NCBI GenBank assembly: GCA_900552385.1
Contig: URZI01000002.1
Location: 124,001 to 188,000, forward strand
Direction: 5' to 3'
Source: an uncultured Collinsella sp.
Lineage (GTDB): Bacteria; Actinomycetota; Coriobacteriia; Coriobacteriales; Coriobacteriaceae
Length of the DNA: 64,000 bases
Under the pieces are notes generated by a model. That model was not told the origin of the DNA. It was given only the letters and a program-made list of their open reading frames with translations, and ran no database searches. Of the stretch, positions 7,928-15,322 are shown one piece after another. A program made the translations under genes and the position numbers. Within the stretch, counting starts at the first letter, position 1. Every line of letters begins with the position of its first letter.

Positions 7928-9808
7928 ATGCTCAATAATCACGAGGTCAATCTAACCGACGAGGAGGCTGCCGCCGAGGTCGCCCGCGTCGCGAAGACCT
8001 ACCCCGTGGTACGTTTGCTGTCGGCCGATCAGATTAAGAGCGAGCCTAACTGCCTGCTCGCCGGCGATCGTTGCCCTTGTCTGCGTCAGTCGAGTCTTGA
8101 GGCCTTGGCAGATTCCGATGAGGTGTCGGAGCAACTGCTCAACGATGGTGTTGAGTACCGCGCCCGCCTACGCCCTCTGAAGGTCGAGGGCGAGCCTCAC
8201 GTCCTGCTGATGGTGCGTCCGATCGATGAGCAAGAGGCCGCGGAAGAGGATCTTGTCTACACCGACGTGCTGACGGGCGTGCGCAATCGCCGATATTACG
8301 AGGAAAAGCTCCGTAGCGCCCGCATGAAGGCCGGCGTGGCGGTGATCGACCTTGATGATTTTAGGGTCTTCAACGATACGTGTGGCCATCATGCCGGCGA
8401 CCTTGCACTCGGTGCTGTGGCGACGGCCATACGCAGCGGAATTCGTTCGACTGACGAGCTTGTGCGCTATGGCTGCGACAAGTTTGTGGCCGTCATGCCC
8501 GATATTCCCTCCGATGACTTCGCCCGTCGCCTGCGTCAGGTATCCGATGCCGTTCGTTCCACGATTATTCCGGGCCGTGAGCACGTGAGCTTGACGGCAT
8601 GTGTTGGTGGCGTTCGCATTCATGGCGAGACGGTCGATGAAGGCGTTGGCCGCGCTGTCCAGTTATTGAGCCGTGCTAAGGCAAAAGCCGGTACGGTCGT
8701 GACCGATGCCGATTCCATCGAGGCCTTCCAAAGCGAAAAGCCTTTGGTGCTTATTGTCGATGACTCCGAGATGAACCGAGCCATTCTCAGCGAGATGCTC
8801 AAGGACGAGTATTGCATCCTCGAGGCCGACAACGGTCGTGCGGCGCTCGACATGGTCGACCGTTATGGCGATGAGTTGTCGCTCGTGATGCTGGATATTG
8901 TCATGCCGGGTATGAGCGGCTTTGAGGTGCTGGCCGATCTGTCGCGCCGATCGGTTAGTGACAATCTGCCTGTCATCATGATTTCGAGCGAAGATTCCGA
9001 TGATATGGTTCTGCGCGCGTACGAGCTGGGCGCCTCGGACTATATCAACCGCCCGTTTGACTCCCGTGTCGTGCGCCGCCGTGTAAGCAACACCATCCGC
9101 CTATACGCCAAACAGCGCCGCCTGACGAACCTGCTGTCCCAGCAGTACAACGAGCGCGTCAAGAACAGTCGCATGCTCATCGACATCATGGCCGGCGTCA
9201 TGGAGCTTCGCAACGGCGAGAGCGGCAGGCACGTTACGAATATCGAAAAGCTGACCGAGCTGCTGCTTGGCTGTCTGGTCCAGCGTAGCGGCACGATCTC
9301 CCTCGACAATGAGGAACGCTCCACGATCGCCCTGGCTTCGGCTCTGCACGATATCGGCAAGATGTCGATAGACGATGCGATTCTCAACAAGCCCGGACGC
9401 CTTACGCCCGAGGAGTTCGAGATTATGAAGACGCATACCACGATCGGCGCCGACATGCTGCTTGAGCTGGGCCGCCATCACGTCGGTAATGCGCTTATGG
9501 AATATGCGTACCAGATTGCGCGTTGGCACCACGAGCGCTGGGACGGCAAGGGCTATCCCGATGGCCTTAAGGGTGACGAAATTCCCATTGCCGCACAGGT
9601 GGTTTCGGTGGCCGACGTGTACGATGCGCTGACGAGCGTGCGCGTGTACAAGGACGCTATCCCGCACGAGGAGGCGATCAAGATGATCCTGGACGGTAAG
9701 TGCGGCACCTTTAACCCGCTGTTGCTCGACTGCCTGCTCGAGGTGCAAGACCGTATTGCCGAGACGTTGGCACGTCCCGCCGACGTTGTCGCGTTTCCCA
9801 CGATTTAG
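7928..9808 (+). CDS. GGDEF-like / response regulator / HD-GYP signalling protein
   Basis: This 626-residue cytoplasmic protein has an N-terminal sensor-like region (1-105), a GGDEF-fold domain (about 110-265), a receiver domain (272-392) and an HD-GYP phosphodiesterase (about 415-610). The GGDEF signature reads YGCDKF at 181-186, so diguanylate synthesis is probably lost. The receiver looks intact, with VDDS at 277-280 and phospho-acceptor Asp323. The HD-GYP domain keeps HDIGK (His474, Asp475) and GKGYPDG. It should therefore degrade cyclic di-GMP or a related dinucleotide under phosphorylation control. The start follows GAAAGGGG. An Hpt gene follows 23 bases later. Confidence 0.88.
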   Translation: MLNNHEVNLTDEEAAAEVARVAKTYPVVRLLSADQIKSEPNCLLAGDRCPCLRQSSLEALADSDEVSEQLLNDGVEYRARLRPLKVEGEPHVLLMVRPIDEQEAAEEDLVYTDVLTGVRNRRYYEEKLRSARMKAGVAVIDLDDFRVFNDTCGHHAGDLALGAVATAIRSGIRSTDELVRYGCDKFVAVMPDIPSDDFARRLRQVSDAVRSTIIPGREHVSLTACVGGVRIHGETVDEGVGRAVQLLSRAKAKAGTVVTDADSIEAFQSEKPLVLIVDDSEMNRAILSEMLKDEYCILEADNGRAALDMVDRYGDELSLVMLDIVMPGMSGFEVLADLSRRSVSDNLPVIMISSEDSDDMVLRAYELGASDYINRPFDSRVVRRRVSNTIRLYAKQRRLTNLLSQQYNERVKNSRMLIDIMAGVMELRNGESGRHVTNIEKLTELLLGCLVQRSGTISLDNEERSTIALASALHDIGKMSIDDAILNKPGRLTPEEFEIMKTHTTIGADMLLELGRHHVGNALMEYAYQIARWHHERWDGKGYPDGLKGDEIPIAAQVVSVADVYDALTSVRVYKDAIPHEEAIKMILDGKCGTFNPLLLDCLLEVQDRIAETLARPADVVAFPTI

Positions 9809-9831
9809 TTTGACCAAAGGAGTTTTAATCC

Positions 9832-10188
9832 ATGATTTCCATGCGTGAGGCGTATGAGAAGATCGGCGCCAATTATGATGACGCGTGCGCTCGGCTGATG
9901 GGCGGGGAAATGCTTGCCCACTTTGCCCTCAAGTTTTTGGATGACGAGAGCATGGACAAGTTGGAGGCTGCCATGGCGGCAGAAGACGCCGAAGGTGCGT
10001 TTATGGCAGCGCACACGCTCAAGGGCGTGAGCCAGAACCTGGGATTCGATAATCTGTACGAGCCAGCGGTCGTGGTGACCGAGGCGCTGCGCGGCGCCGA
10101 TGCCGTTGACGGCGCTCGCGAGGGAATGCATGCGCTGCAGCAGCAATATGCGGCTACGATGTCGGCCCTGCGCGAGGCGGCCGAATAA
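9832..10188 (+). CDS. Hpt (histidine phosphotransfer) domain protein
   Basis: This 118-residue single-domain protein is a helical bundle with AAHTLKG, where His61 is the phosphotransfer histidine. It sits 23 bases downstream of the receiver-containing HD-GYP protein, with its own AAAGGAG ribosome site, so the two are almost certainly one operon and one phosphorelay. No histidine kinase is encoded in the window, so the phosphate source must be elsewhere. Confidence 0.87.
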   Translation: MISMREAYEKIGANYDDACARLMGGEMLAHFALKFLDDESMDKLEAAMAAEDAEGAFMAAHTLKGVSQNLGFDNLYEPAVVVTEALRGADAVDGAREGMHALQQQYAATMSALREAAE

Positions 10189-10212
10189 GAGCGTGCGAGC
10201 CTTGATGACTAT

Positions 10213-10276
10213 GAGAGTGGATAATCTCCCGTTTTAGGCCCGGTGGTGGCCTCGAAGTGGGAGATTATCCACTCTC
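10213..10276. repeat. 18-bp perfect inverted repeat with inner stem
   Basis: GAGAGTGGATAATCTCCC (10213-10230) is matched exactly by its reverse complement at 10259-10276. A second stem, AGGCC/GGCCT, lies inside. A further partial copy of the arm (ATCCACTCTC) occurs near 10297. It may end the Hpt transcript, but there is no T-tract. Confidence 0.8.
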
Positions 10277-10364
10277 GTTCGATACGTGTCCAAAAATCCA
10301 CTCTCACCCCTTCTGATTAGTGAATGGGCTATGCGCACTGGCGGGGCTTTCCGCATGCAATCAA

Positions 10365-10398
10365 TATCGTTGTTCGATAAACTGTTCGAATAACGATA
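10365..10398. promoter_or_regulatory. Operator-like inverted repeat upstream of DUF2975/XRE genes
   Basis: TATCGTTGTTCGAT and TTCGAATAACGATA form two 14-base half sites differing at two positions, separated by six bases. The repeat ends 20 bases before the start codon at 10419. An XRE regulator is encoded by the second gene of the unit, so autoregulation is a reasonable inference. Confidence 0.5.
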
Positions 10399-10418
10399 GA
10401 GTCGATGAGGGTGAGTGT

Positions 10419-10979
10419 ATGTCTAACAGCGTTCAGCGTATGGCCAAAGCGGGCGAAAATATCAGGAAGCTTGGCTTTTGCATGGCAGCCGTTTTTGCAG
10501 GGATGCTCGTCGCTTTTGCCGCGTTGGTTGTTTACGTGATCTGGTATGCGGTTGCAAACGTTGCTTCTGTCGATTCTTTCGGCGTCGTGACGCTTCTCGA
10601 TGGCGGGTGCATCGTTATCCCAAGCGGACTGTGCCTGGCACTCGTCGTGGGTATTTCGCTTGTCGTTCTGTGTGGGATCAGCCGTAACATCTCGCGAGGC
10701 GTCTCGCCCTTTACCAAGACGCATGTGCGGCTTATCCGTGTTCTTGCGCTTGCCTTTGCTGTTAACGCCGCGGTTTCGCTTATTGGTGCCTACGGATCGG
10801 TCAATCTTACCATTGGTGGGCTGGAGCTTTACGTCGTGCCTCATTCCTTCGTTATTGAGATTTGCCAAGGCGTTGCCTTTGATGCGGGGTCGCTTATCGG
10901 CGCGGCTGTCTGTCTGTGTATCTCGGTGATCTGGAGTTATGCCTCGCTGCTCCAAGAGCAGTCTGACGAGCTTGTGTAG
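10419..10979 (+). CDS. DUF2975 family membrane protein
   Basis: This 186-residue protein has four predicted transmembrane segments (about residues 15-45, 62-85, 105-130 and 150-175) and is of the DUF2975 type. Such proteins usually sit next to a small YozG-like XRE regulator, as here, and their function is unknown. The ATG at 10419 is preceded by GATGAGGG; frames open further upstream cover the operator-like repeat and are not coding. Base composition is lower in G+C than the flanking housekeeping genes and matches the RiPP cluster that follows. Confidence 0.75.
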   Translation: MSNSVQRMAKAGENIRKLGFCMAAVFAGMLVAFAALVVYVIWYAVANVASVDSFGVVTLLDGGCIVIPSGLCLALVVGISLVVLCGISRNISRGVSPFTKTHVRLIRVLALAFAVNAAVSLIGAYGSVNLTIGGLELYVVPHSFVIEICQGVAFDAGSLIGAAVCLCISVIWSYASLLQEQSDELV

Positions 10980-10987
10980 GAGGAAGC

Positions 10988-11317
10988 ATGAGCTATCTCA
11001 TCATCGAGCTTGAGACGCAGCTGCTTAAGACCGGAAAGACCAGTGCTGATCTGATTCGTGCCACGGGGCATACTCCGGCTAATATTTCTAAGCTAAGAAA
11101 CGGAAAAATTAAAGCTATTCGCCTTAAGACGCTTCTCGATATTTGCGATGAACTTGACTGTCAACCGGGAGATATTATTCGGCGGGTGAGTGAGAAAGAG
11201 CTTGAGGAGCTTATTGTTGAGCGTGCAAAAAATGTCGTGAGACAGATGCGGAATGGTGGAGGCAATGAGTCGTCGCTTCCGACATCAGTCTTTGCTGTAG
11301 ATTTGAGCGACGAGTAG
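10988..11317 (+). CDS. XRE/Cro-like helix-turn-helix regulator (YozG type)
   Basis: This 109-residue DNA-binding protein has a helix-turn-helix across about residues 13-60 (TSADLIRATGHTPANISKLR includes the recognition helix). Its DICDELDCQPGDII ending is typical of COG3655/YozG proteins. A longer, charged C-terminal tail extends past the usual 70 residues. The start lies nine bases after the DUF2975 stop codon, with AGGAGG before it, so the two are co-translated. It is the best local candidate to bind the repeats at 10365-10398 and 11411-11427. Confidence 0.8.
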   Translation: MSYLIIELETQLLKTGKTSADLIRATGHTPANISKLRNGKIKAIRLKTLLDICDELDCQPGDIIRRVSEKELEELIVERAKNVVRQMRNGGGNESSLPTSVFAVDLSDE

Positions 11318-11351
11318 CATATAGCGAGCAGCTAAAACGAGATATTGGTGT

Positions 11352-11388
11352 GATGGGGCCCGTGTCTAGCGCGGGCCCCATCTCTTTA
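11352..11388 (+). terminator. Terminator after the XRE gene
   Basis: The 11-bp stem GATGGGGCCCG/CGGGCCCCATC is followed by TCTTT. It separates the DUF2975/XRE unit from the RiPP promoter. Confidence 0.8.
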
Positions 11389-11395
11389 AATTATC

Positions 11396-11424
11396 TTGAC
11401 AAATATAAGTTATCGATAAACAAT
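11396..11424 (+). promoter_or_regulatory. Promoter of the RiPP precursor gene
   Basis: A perfect TTGACA (11396-11401), a 17-base spacer, then AACAAT (11419-11424) as a weak -10. The spacer contains the palindrome TTATCGATAA. The stretch TCGATAAACAATAAC resembles the operator-like repeat at 10365-10398. Confidence 0.55.
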
Positions 11425-11462
11425 AACACAAAGTAAAAGCGATAATAGAAAGGAGGAACGAT

Positions 11463-11591
11463 ATGAGCTGGATTGTCAAACCGAGTTATGTGGACCCCGG
11501 TGGTGGGTGCAACGGTTACTGCAAGACATTCTGTGGAGCACGCACTTGCGTCAATAACTGCAGCAAAAACTTCTGTTTAGTTAATCTCTAG
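11463..11591 (+). CDS. Six-cysteine RiPP precursor peptide
   Basis: This small gene encodes 42 residues. The N-terminus MSWIVKPSYVDPGGG acts as leader-like sequence, followed by six cysteines at positions 16, 20, 24, 29, 33 and 38 (spacing CxxxCxxxCxxxxCxxxCxxxxC). A strong AAAGGAGG lies upstream. Immediately downstream come a transcription attenuator, transport genes and a radical SAM/SPASM maturase. That context, plus the Cys spacing, points to a radical-SAM-modified peptide, probably thioether-bridged. The leader's IVKP start recalls clostridial Cys-rich peptides of the Clo7bot/CcpM class, from memory only. Activity could be bacteriocin or signalling. Confidence 0.8.
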   Translation: MSWIVKPSYVDPGGGCNGYCKTFCGARTCVNNCSKNFCLVNL

Positions 11592-11599
11592 CAGTTGCG

Positions 11600-11634
11600 G
11601 CTGCTGCCAGGCGACAGTCTGGCAGCAGCGGTTT
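11600..11634 (+). terminator. Attenuator hairpin between precursor and transport genes
   Basis: An 11-bp stem, GCTGCTGCCAG/CTGGCAGCAGC, has an 8-base loop and is followed by GGTTTT. Partial termination here would give much more precursor than transporter or maturase mRNA, as is usual in peptide clusters. Confidence 0.75.
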
Positions 11635-11659
11635 TGCTATCAAGCAGAACGGGAGGCCA

Positions 11660-12385
11660 ATGAGTGCATCAGCGATAAAGCTATCAAAGGTGTCAAAGCG
11701 CTACGGGAAACGGTGCGTTTTGCATGACGTTTCCTTCGAGGTGCATCAGTCTGAGCTCTGTGCCCTTGTCGGTGCAAACGGTGCGGGCAAAAGCACGCTT
11801 ATTAAAATCGTCTTGGGCCTCTGCGAGCCATCGTCGGGGAGCGTGGAGCTCTTTGGAGGCAAATCAAAAAGAGAGCTTGGCTTGATGCGGACGCGTGTCG
11901 GCTATGTGCCAGATTCCAGCGGAGCATACCAATCCCTCAGTGCGGTTGAGAATCTCCAAATCCGATGTTTGGAATGGGGGCTTGATGCGAATCGTGAGAT
12001 TCCTCGCGTTTTGAGCCTAGTCGGGCTGGACGTCGAAGAGAAAAAGAGCGTGAGCAGTTTTTCTCTGGGAATGAAACGGCGGCTGGATATAGCTACGGCT
12101 TTGTTGGGTGACACTGATCTGCTTATTTTTGATGAGCCAGCAAACGGGTTGGACCCGCTGGGCATCGAGAGTATATGGGCCCTTATCGGTCGATTGAATC
12201 GAGAACAGGGTAAGACCATGCTCATCTCTAGCCATGATTTGGATGAGTTGGCATCGGTTGCAACAAGCTGCCTGTTTCTTCATGACGGCGAACTGCTGAA
12301 AAAGGAATCGATGGACGTCATAAGGGATGAGGCGTCGTCCCTAAAAGAGTATTACAGGCGCTTGATGAAGGCGGTCTCGCTATGA
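11660..12385 (+). CDS. ABC-2 type transporter ATPase (RiPP immunity/export)
   Basis: This 241-residue ATPase has Walker A GANGAGKST near residue 38, signature SFSLGMKRR, and Walker B LLIFDEPANGLDP. It resembles the LanF/BcrA-like ATPases that pair with hydrophobic ABC-2 permeases. The next two genes overlap it and each other, so a three-gene transporter is likely, giving self-immunity or extra export for the cluster's peptide. The start follows GGGAGG at six bases. Lower G+C than the chromosome average here suggests acquisition with the cluster. Confidence 0.85.
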   Translation: MSASAIKLSKVSKRYGKRCVLHDVSFEVHQSELCALVGANGAGKSTLIKIVLGLCEPSSGSVELFGGKSKRELGLMRTRVGYVPDSSGAYQSLSAVENLQIRCLEWGLDANREIPRVLSLVGLDVEEKKSVSSFSLGMKRRLDIATALLGDTDLLIFDEPANGLDPLGIESIWALIGRLNREQGKTMLISSHDLDELASVATSCLFLHDGELLKKESMDVIRDEASSLKEYYRRLMKAVSL

Positions 12386-13206
12386 AGCGGGCGATCCATC
12401 CCATAAAGGCAGATATGATGCGTTTGCACAGGATGTTTCCGGCGAAGTTTGGTCTTGCGCTTATGCTGGCGTTCGGCCTTCTCTTCGGCATCTTTCTAAA
12501 AAACGGAACAACGTTGCTCGCCTTTGGCAATAGCGTTTTTGGGGAGGATATTGGCTTCTGCTGGAATGTAATCGATCCTTCTGCACCCGATGAGTCCCTT
12601 GTGCGCAGTGCTTTTGCCGGCACCTCTCTGTTCGTTCCGCTCATCGTTTGCCTGGCGATTTTACAGGAGCGCGGCTATGAAGAGGGATACCGAATTTCTT
12701 CAGCAAGAGGTCTTGCCTGCTTTAACGGGGCTCTGGCACATGTACTTTCGTCTGCTTTAATAATTGGCGCAGCATATAGTGCGCTTTGCCTTCTTCTGTT
12801 TGCAATAGCGATAACACGTGGAGGGCAAAACTATGCGTATAGCATGCTGGCTGCATTTTTGCCCGCGATGATGATTAACGCCGTATTGGTGATATCGGTT
12901 GCGTTGGAGACGGTGACCATCTATCGGATTACAGGCAGCGCCGTATTGAGCGGGGCTGTGGTAATAATCGGATTTGTCATGAGCTTGACGCTCTACGGAA
13001 CTTACCTTCAGACACCCATACCGTCCTTGCGATGGATCTTCTTTCTTCCGGGGCCGTACCTTGGAGTCGGATGTGCCCTTGGGTATAGCGATATGGGGCA
13101 GCTGACGCTTCTGGGATATGGCGTGGCAGCCAGCTGTCTATCGGTATTGATTTACGCTCTCTTGAGCTTTCGCGCTGGGGGTGTGCTCAATGGCTCGTCA
13201 GATTAA
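12382..13206 (+). CDS. ABC-2 type permease subunit 1 (RiPP cluster)
   Basis: This 274-residue integral membrane protein has about six hydrophobic segments and no enzymatic motif. The ATGA overlap with the ATPase stop indicates translational coupling. Position and topology fit one half of a LanFEG-like immunity transporter. I recognise no closer family. Confidence 0.65.
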   Translation: MKRAIHPIKADMMRLHRMFPAKFGLALMLAFGLLFGIFLKNGTTLLAFGNSVFGEDIGFCWNVIDPSAPDESLVRSAFAGTSLFVPLIVCLAILQERGYEEGYRISSARGLACFNGALAHVLSSALIIGAAYSALCLLLFAIAITRGGQNYAYSMLAAFLPAMMINAVLVISVALETVTIYRITGSAVLSGAVVIIGFVMSLTLYGTYLQTPIPSLRWIFFLPGPYLGVGCALGYSDMGQLTLLGYGVAASCLSVLIYALLSFRAGGVLNGSSD

Positions 13207-14008
13207 AAGACTTCTCCAGTCAGAATTGAAGCATGTGAGCAAATGGATGTACGCTTTAATCCTGGTAATTTATGCGTGCATAGTGGTATTGCAGCTTAAT
13301 TCTTTCCCGATGTGGTTCTGTAGCCTCCGTGAGAACAGTTTCTTGGGCTTTTTCCCAGACCCGACGCTTCTGCTGTCGGCAGAGGATGTCCTTCTATTTG
13401 GTAATGCAGAGGTTTTTCGCGGTCTGCTGTTCAACGTAGCCCCGTTGGCTCATGCATTGTTCTTTCCGTTCATCGCGGCTTGCATTGTGCCGCGCTTTGT
13501 CAGTTCGGGCTTTATTGAGGAACCGTGGGGGTTGTCGGAGGCTCGGGGAGGGAAGCGTGTGTGCGCTATCGTTGCGCGAGTGGTGCTGTCTTCTTTTGCC
13601 CTTTTGGGCGCGTTTATCCTGTCGAGTGTCGTTTTGTACTGTCTTAACTGCGCGATCGTTTTGTATGCTCAGCAGTATTTCAACCTGCATGTATTTTGCT
13701 ATCGACTTGTTCTTGCTGCCGCTGCCTGCCTTGCATACGTGGTTTCTTGCGTAATTGTTGTTTCCTATTTTGGGTCCGGCTTCGGTCCGATTGGCATGCT
13801 GTTGCTTGTCAACGTCGTGGCGATCTACATACAGCTCGGGGCCAATTCCATGCTTCCGCTTCCAGCCTCGATGCTCATGTGGATTTGTGGCGTGACCCCG
13901 TTGGGGAATAGTCAATGCATTTCGATTCTAATTGACTGCCTAATAAACGTAGCAAGCGTTTTTGCCATCTGCTTTACCGTCGACCGATTGCGGTCGAGAT
14001 TTCTTTGA
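13190..14008 (+). CDS. ABC-2 type permease subunit 2 (RiPP cluster)
   Basis: This 272-residue membrane protein has about six transmembrane segments and a short basic N-terminus (MARQIKRLLQSELKHVSKW). It overlaps the preceding permease gene by 17 bases, so the two are coupled. It is probably the second channel subunit for the ATPase at 11660. The ATG at 13190 is preferred to a GTG nine bases upstream because GGGGGTG precedes it at proper distance. Confidence 0.65.
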   Translation: MARQIKRLLQSELKHVSKWMYALILVIYACIVVLQLNSFPMWFCSLRENSFLGFFPDPTLLLSAEDVLLFGNAEVFRGLLFNVAPLAHALFFPFIAACIVPRFVSSGFIEEPWGLSEARGGKRVCAIVARVVLSSFALLGAFILSSVVLYCLNCAIVLYAQQYFNLHVFCYRLVLAAAACLAYVVSCVIVVSYFGSGFGPIGMLLLVNVVAIYIQLGANSMLPLPASMLMWICGVTPLGNSQCISILIDCLINVASVFAICFTVDRLRSRFL

Positions 14009-14029
14009 TTGTTTGTGAGGGATAAACAT

Positions 14030-15322
14030 ATGAGACCGTCTCAATACAACCTGATTGAAACCCGTGGCGAAAGGACGCTGGTGATGAATGCGAAGACCGG
14101 TGCGATCCTTTCGTTAGATAAGCAGCATGCAGAAAGAATGTGCCGCATGGTATCGGGAAGCGAATGGGAGCCAGATGAATTGCGCGAAGCGTTGCTTCAA
14201 GGAGGAATGCTGTTAGAAGATGATCGTGACGAAAAGGAGGAAATGAAGGCGATAGGCCGTCTTGTTCGGTTTTCTGATCGCTCTCTCGGCATGACGATAG
14301 CCCCGACATTGGAGTGCAACTTCTGTTGCCCATACTGTTATGAAAAAGGGCAACGCAAAACGACAATGACTCCGGAGGTCGAAGACCGACTTGTTTCATT
14401 TGTGAAAGAGCGTTCACGGGGACTGAGCGAGTTTGACATCAGTTGGTATGGTGGAGAGCCGCTGCTACAAGTCGATAGAATTCAGCGACTCACATAGCGT
14501 ATAAAGGGGGTCCTTAATCCGGAGTGTTCCTATGCAGCATCCATTGTCACAAATGGGTATCTTCTGACGCCAGAAGTGGCTGCGGCTCTCGCGGCTTGTG
14601 ACGTCAAGATGGCTCAGGTGACTTTGGACGGTTCTCGACAAGATCATGATTCCCGGCGAATCTTGCGGAACGGACAGCCGACATACGATGCGATTCTAGA
14701 CAACGTTTCTAAAGTCACCCATCTGTTAGATATTTCTATCAGGTGCAATGTCGATGCCCATAACATTGTCGGTGCTGGCGATTTGCTGGATGCGCTCGAG
14801 GAAAAGGGCCTTAAAAACAAGGTGGGATTCTACCTAGCGCCTGTCGACAATATCAATGATACGTGCCCAAGCGACAGTAGTTGTTTTTCGATGGAGGCAT
14901 TTTCTGAGGAAGAGCTGGACTTTTATAGCCATGCCGTTGATAGGGGGTTCTACGTTGACCTGACGGTGCGCTTTAATCCGGCTATATGTGGCGCTGTTTG
15001 TGCAGGGTCATTTGTAGTGGATCCGGAGGGCTACCTTTATAAATGTTGGGATGAAATCGGGATGCGTGAACGCTCCGTCGGCACACTTGCCGAAGGGCCG
15101 AGGATGAATGCTCAGCTGGTCCAATGGCTAAACTATGAGCCGAGCGATCATGAGTGTGAAGAGTGTTTTGCCTATCCCTCATGCATGGGAGGCTGCCCTA
15201 ATCACGCTCTTCATGGAGGGTCAAAACAGTGCGTATCTCAAAGGTATCAGGTGCGCCAACGAATGATTTTGACCGAGAAGGCTCAGCGATTGCTTTCGGA
15301 ACTGGATTCAGCTCATGTTTAA
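14030..15322 (+). pseudogene. Radical SAM/SPASM peptide maturase with in-frame amber codon
   Basis: One continuous frame of 431 codons is broken only by TAG at 14495-14497 (codon 156). Before it lie an N-terminal peptide-recognition-like region and the Cx3Cx2C cluster motif with Cys96, Cys100 and Cys103, then WYGGEPLL. After it the same frame continues with SIVTNGYLLT, VTLDG and a SPASM-type C-terminus with clustered cysteines (CGAVCAG, KCWDE, CEECFAYPSCMGGC). Both halves look well conserved. The lesion is therefore a recent nonsense mutation, a sequencing error, or a readthrough site. If intact, the enzyme would install thioether or similar crosslinks in the six-Cys peptide. The ATG at 14030 follows GTGAGGG. 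Confidence 0.82.

Noticed and set aside
14495..14497. Pyrrolysine insertion at the amber codon
   Set aside because: No pyl genes are present in the window and the family position does not call for a special residue. Mutation or sequencing error is more likely.
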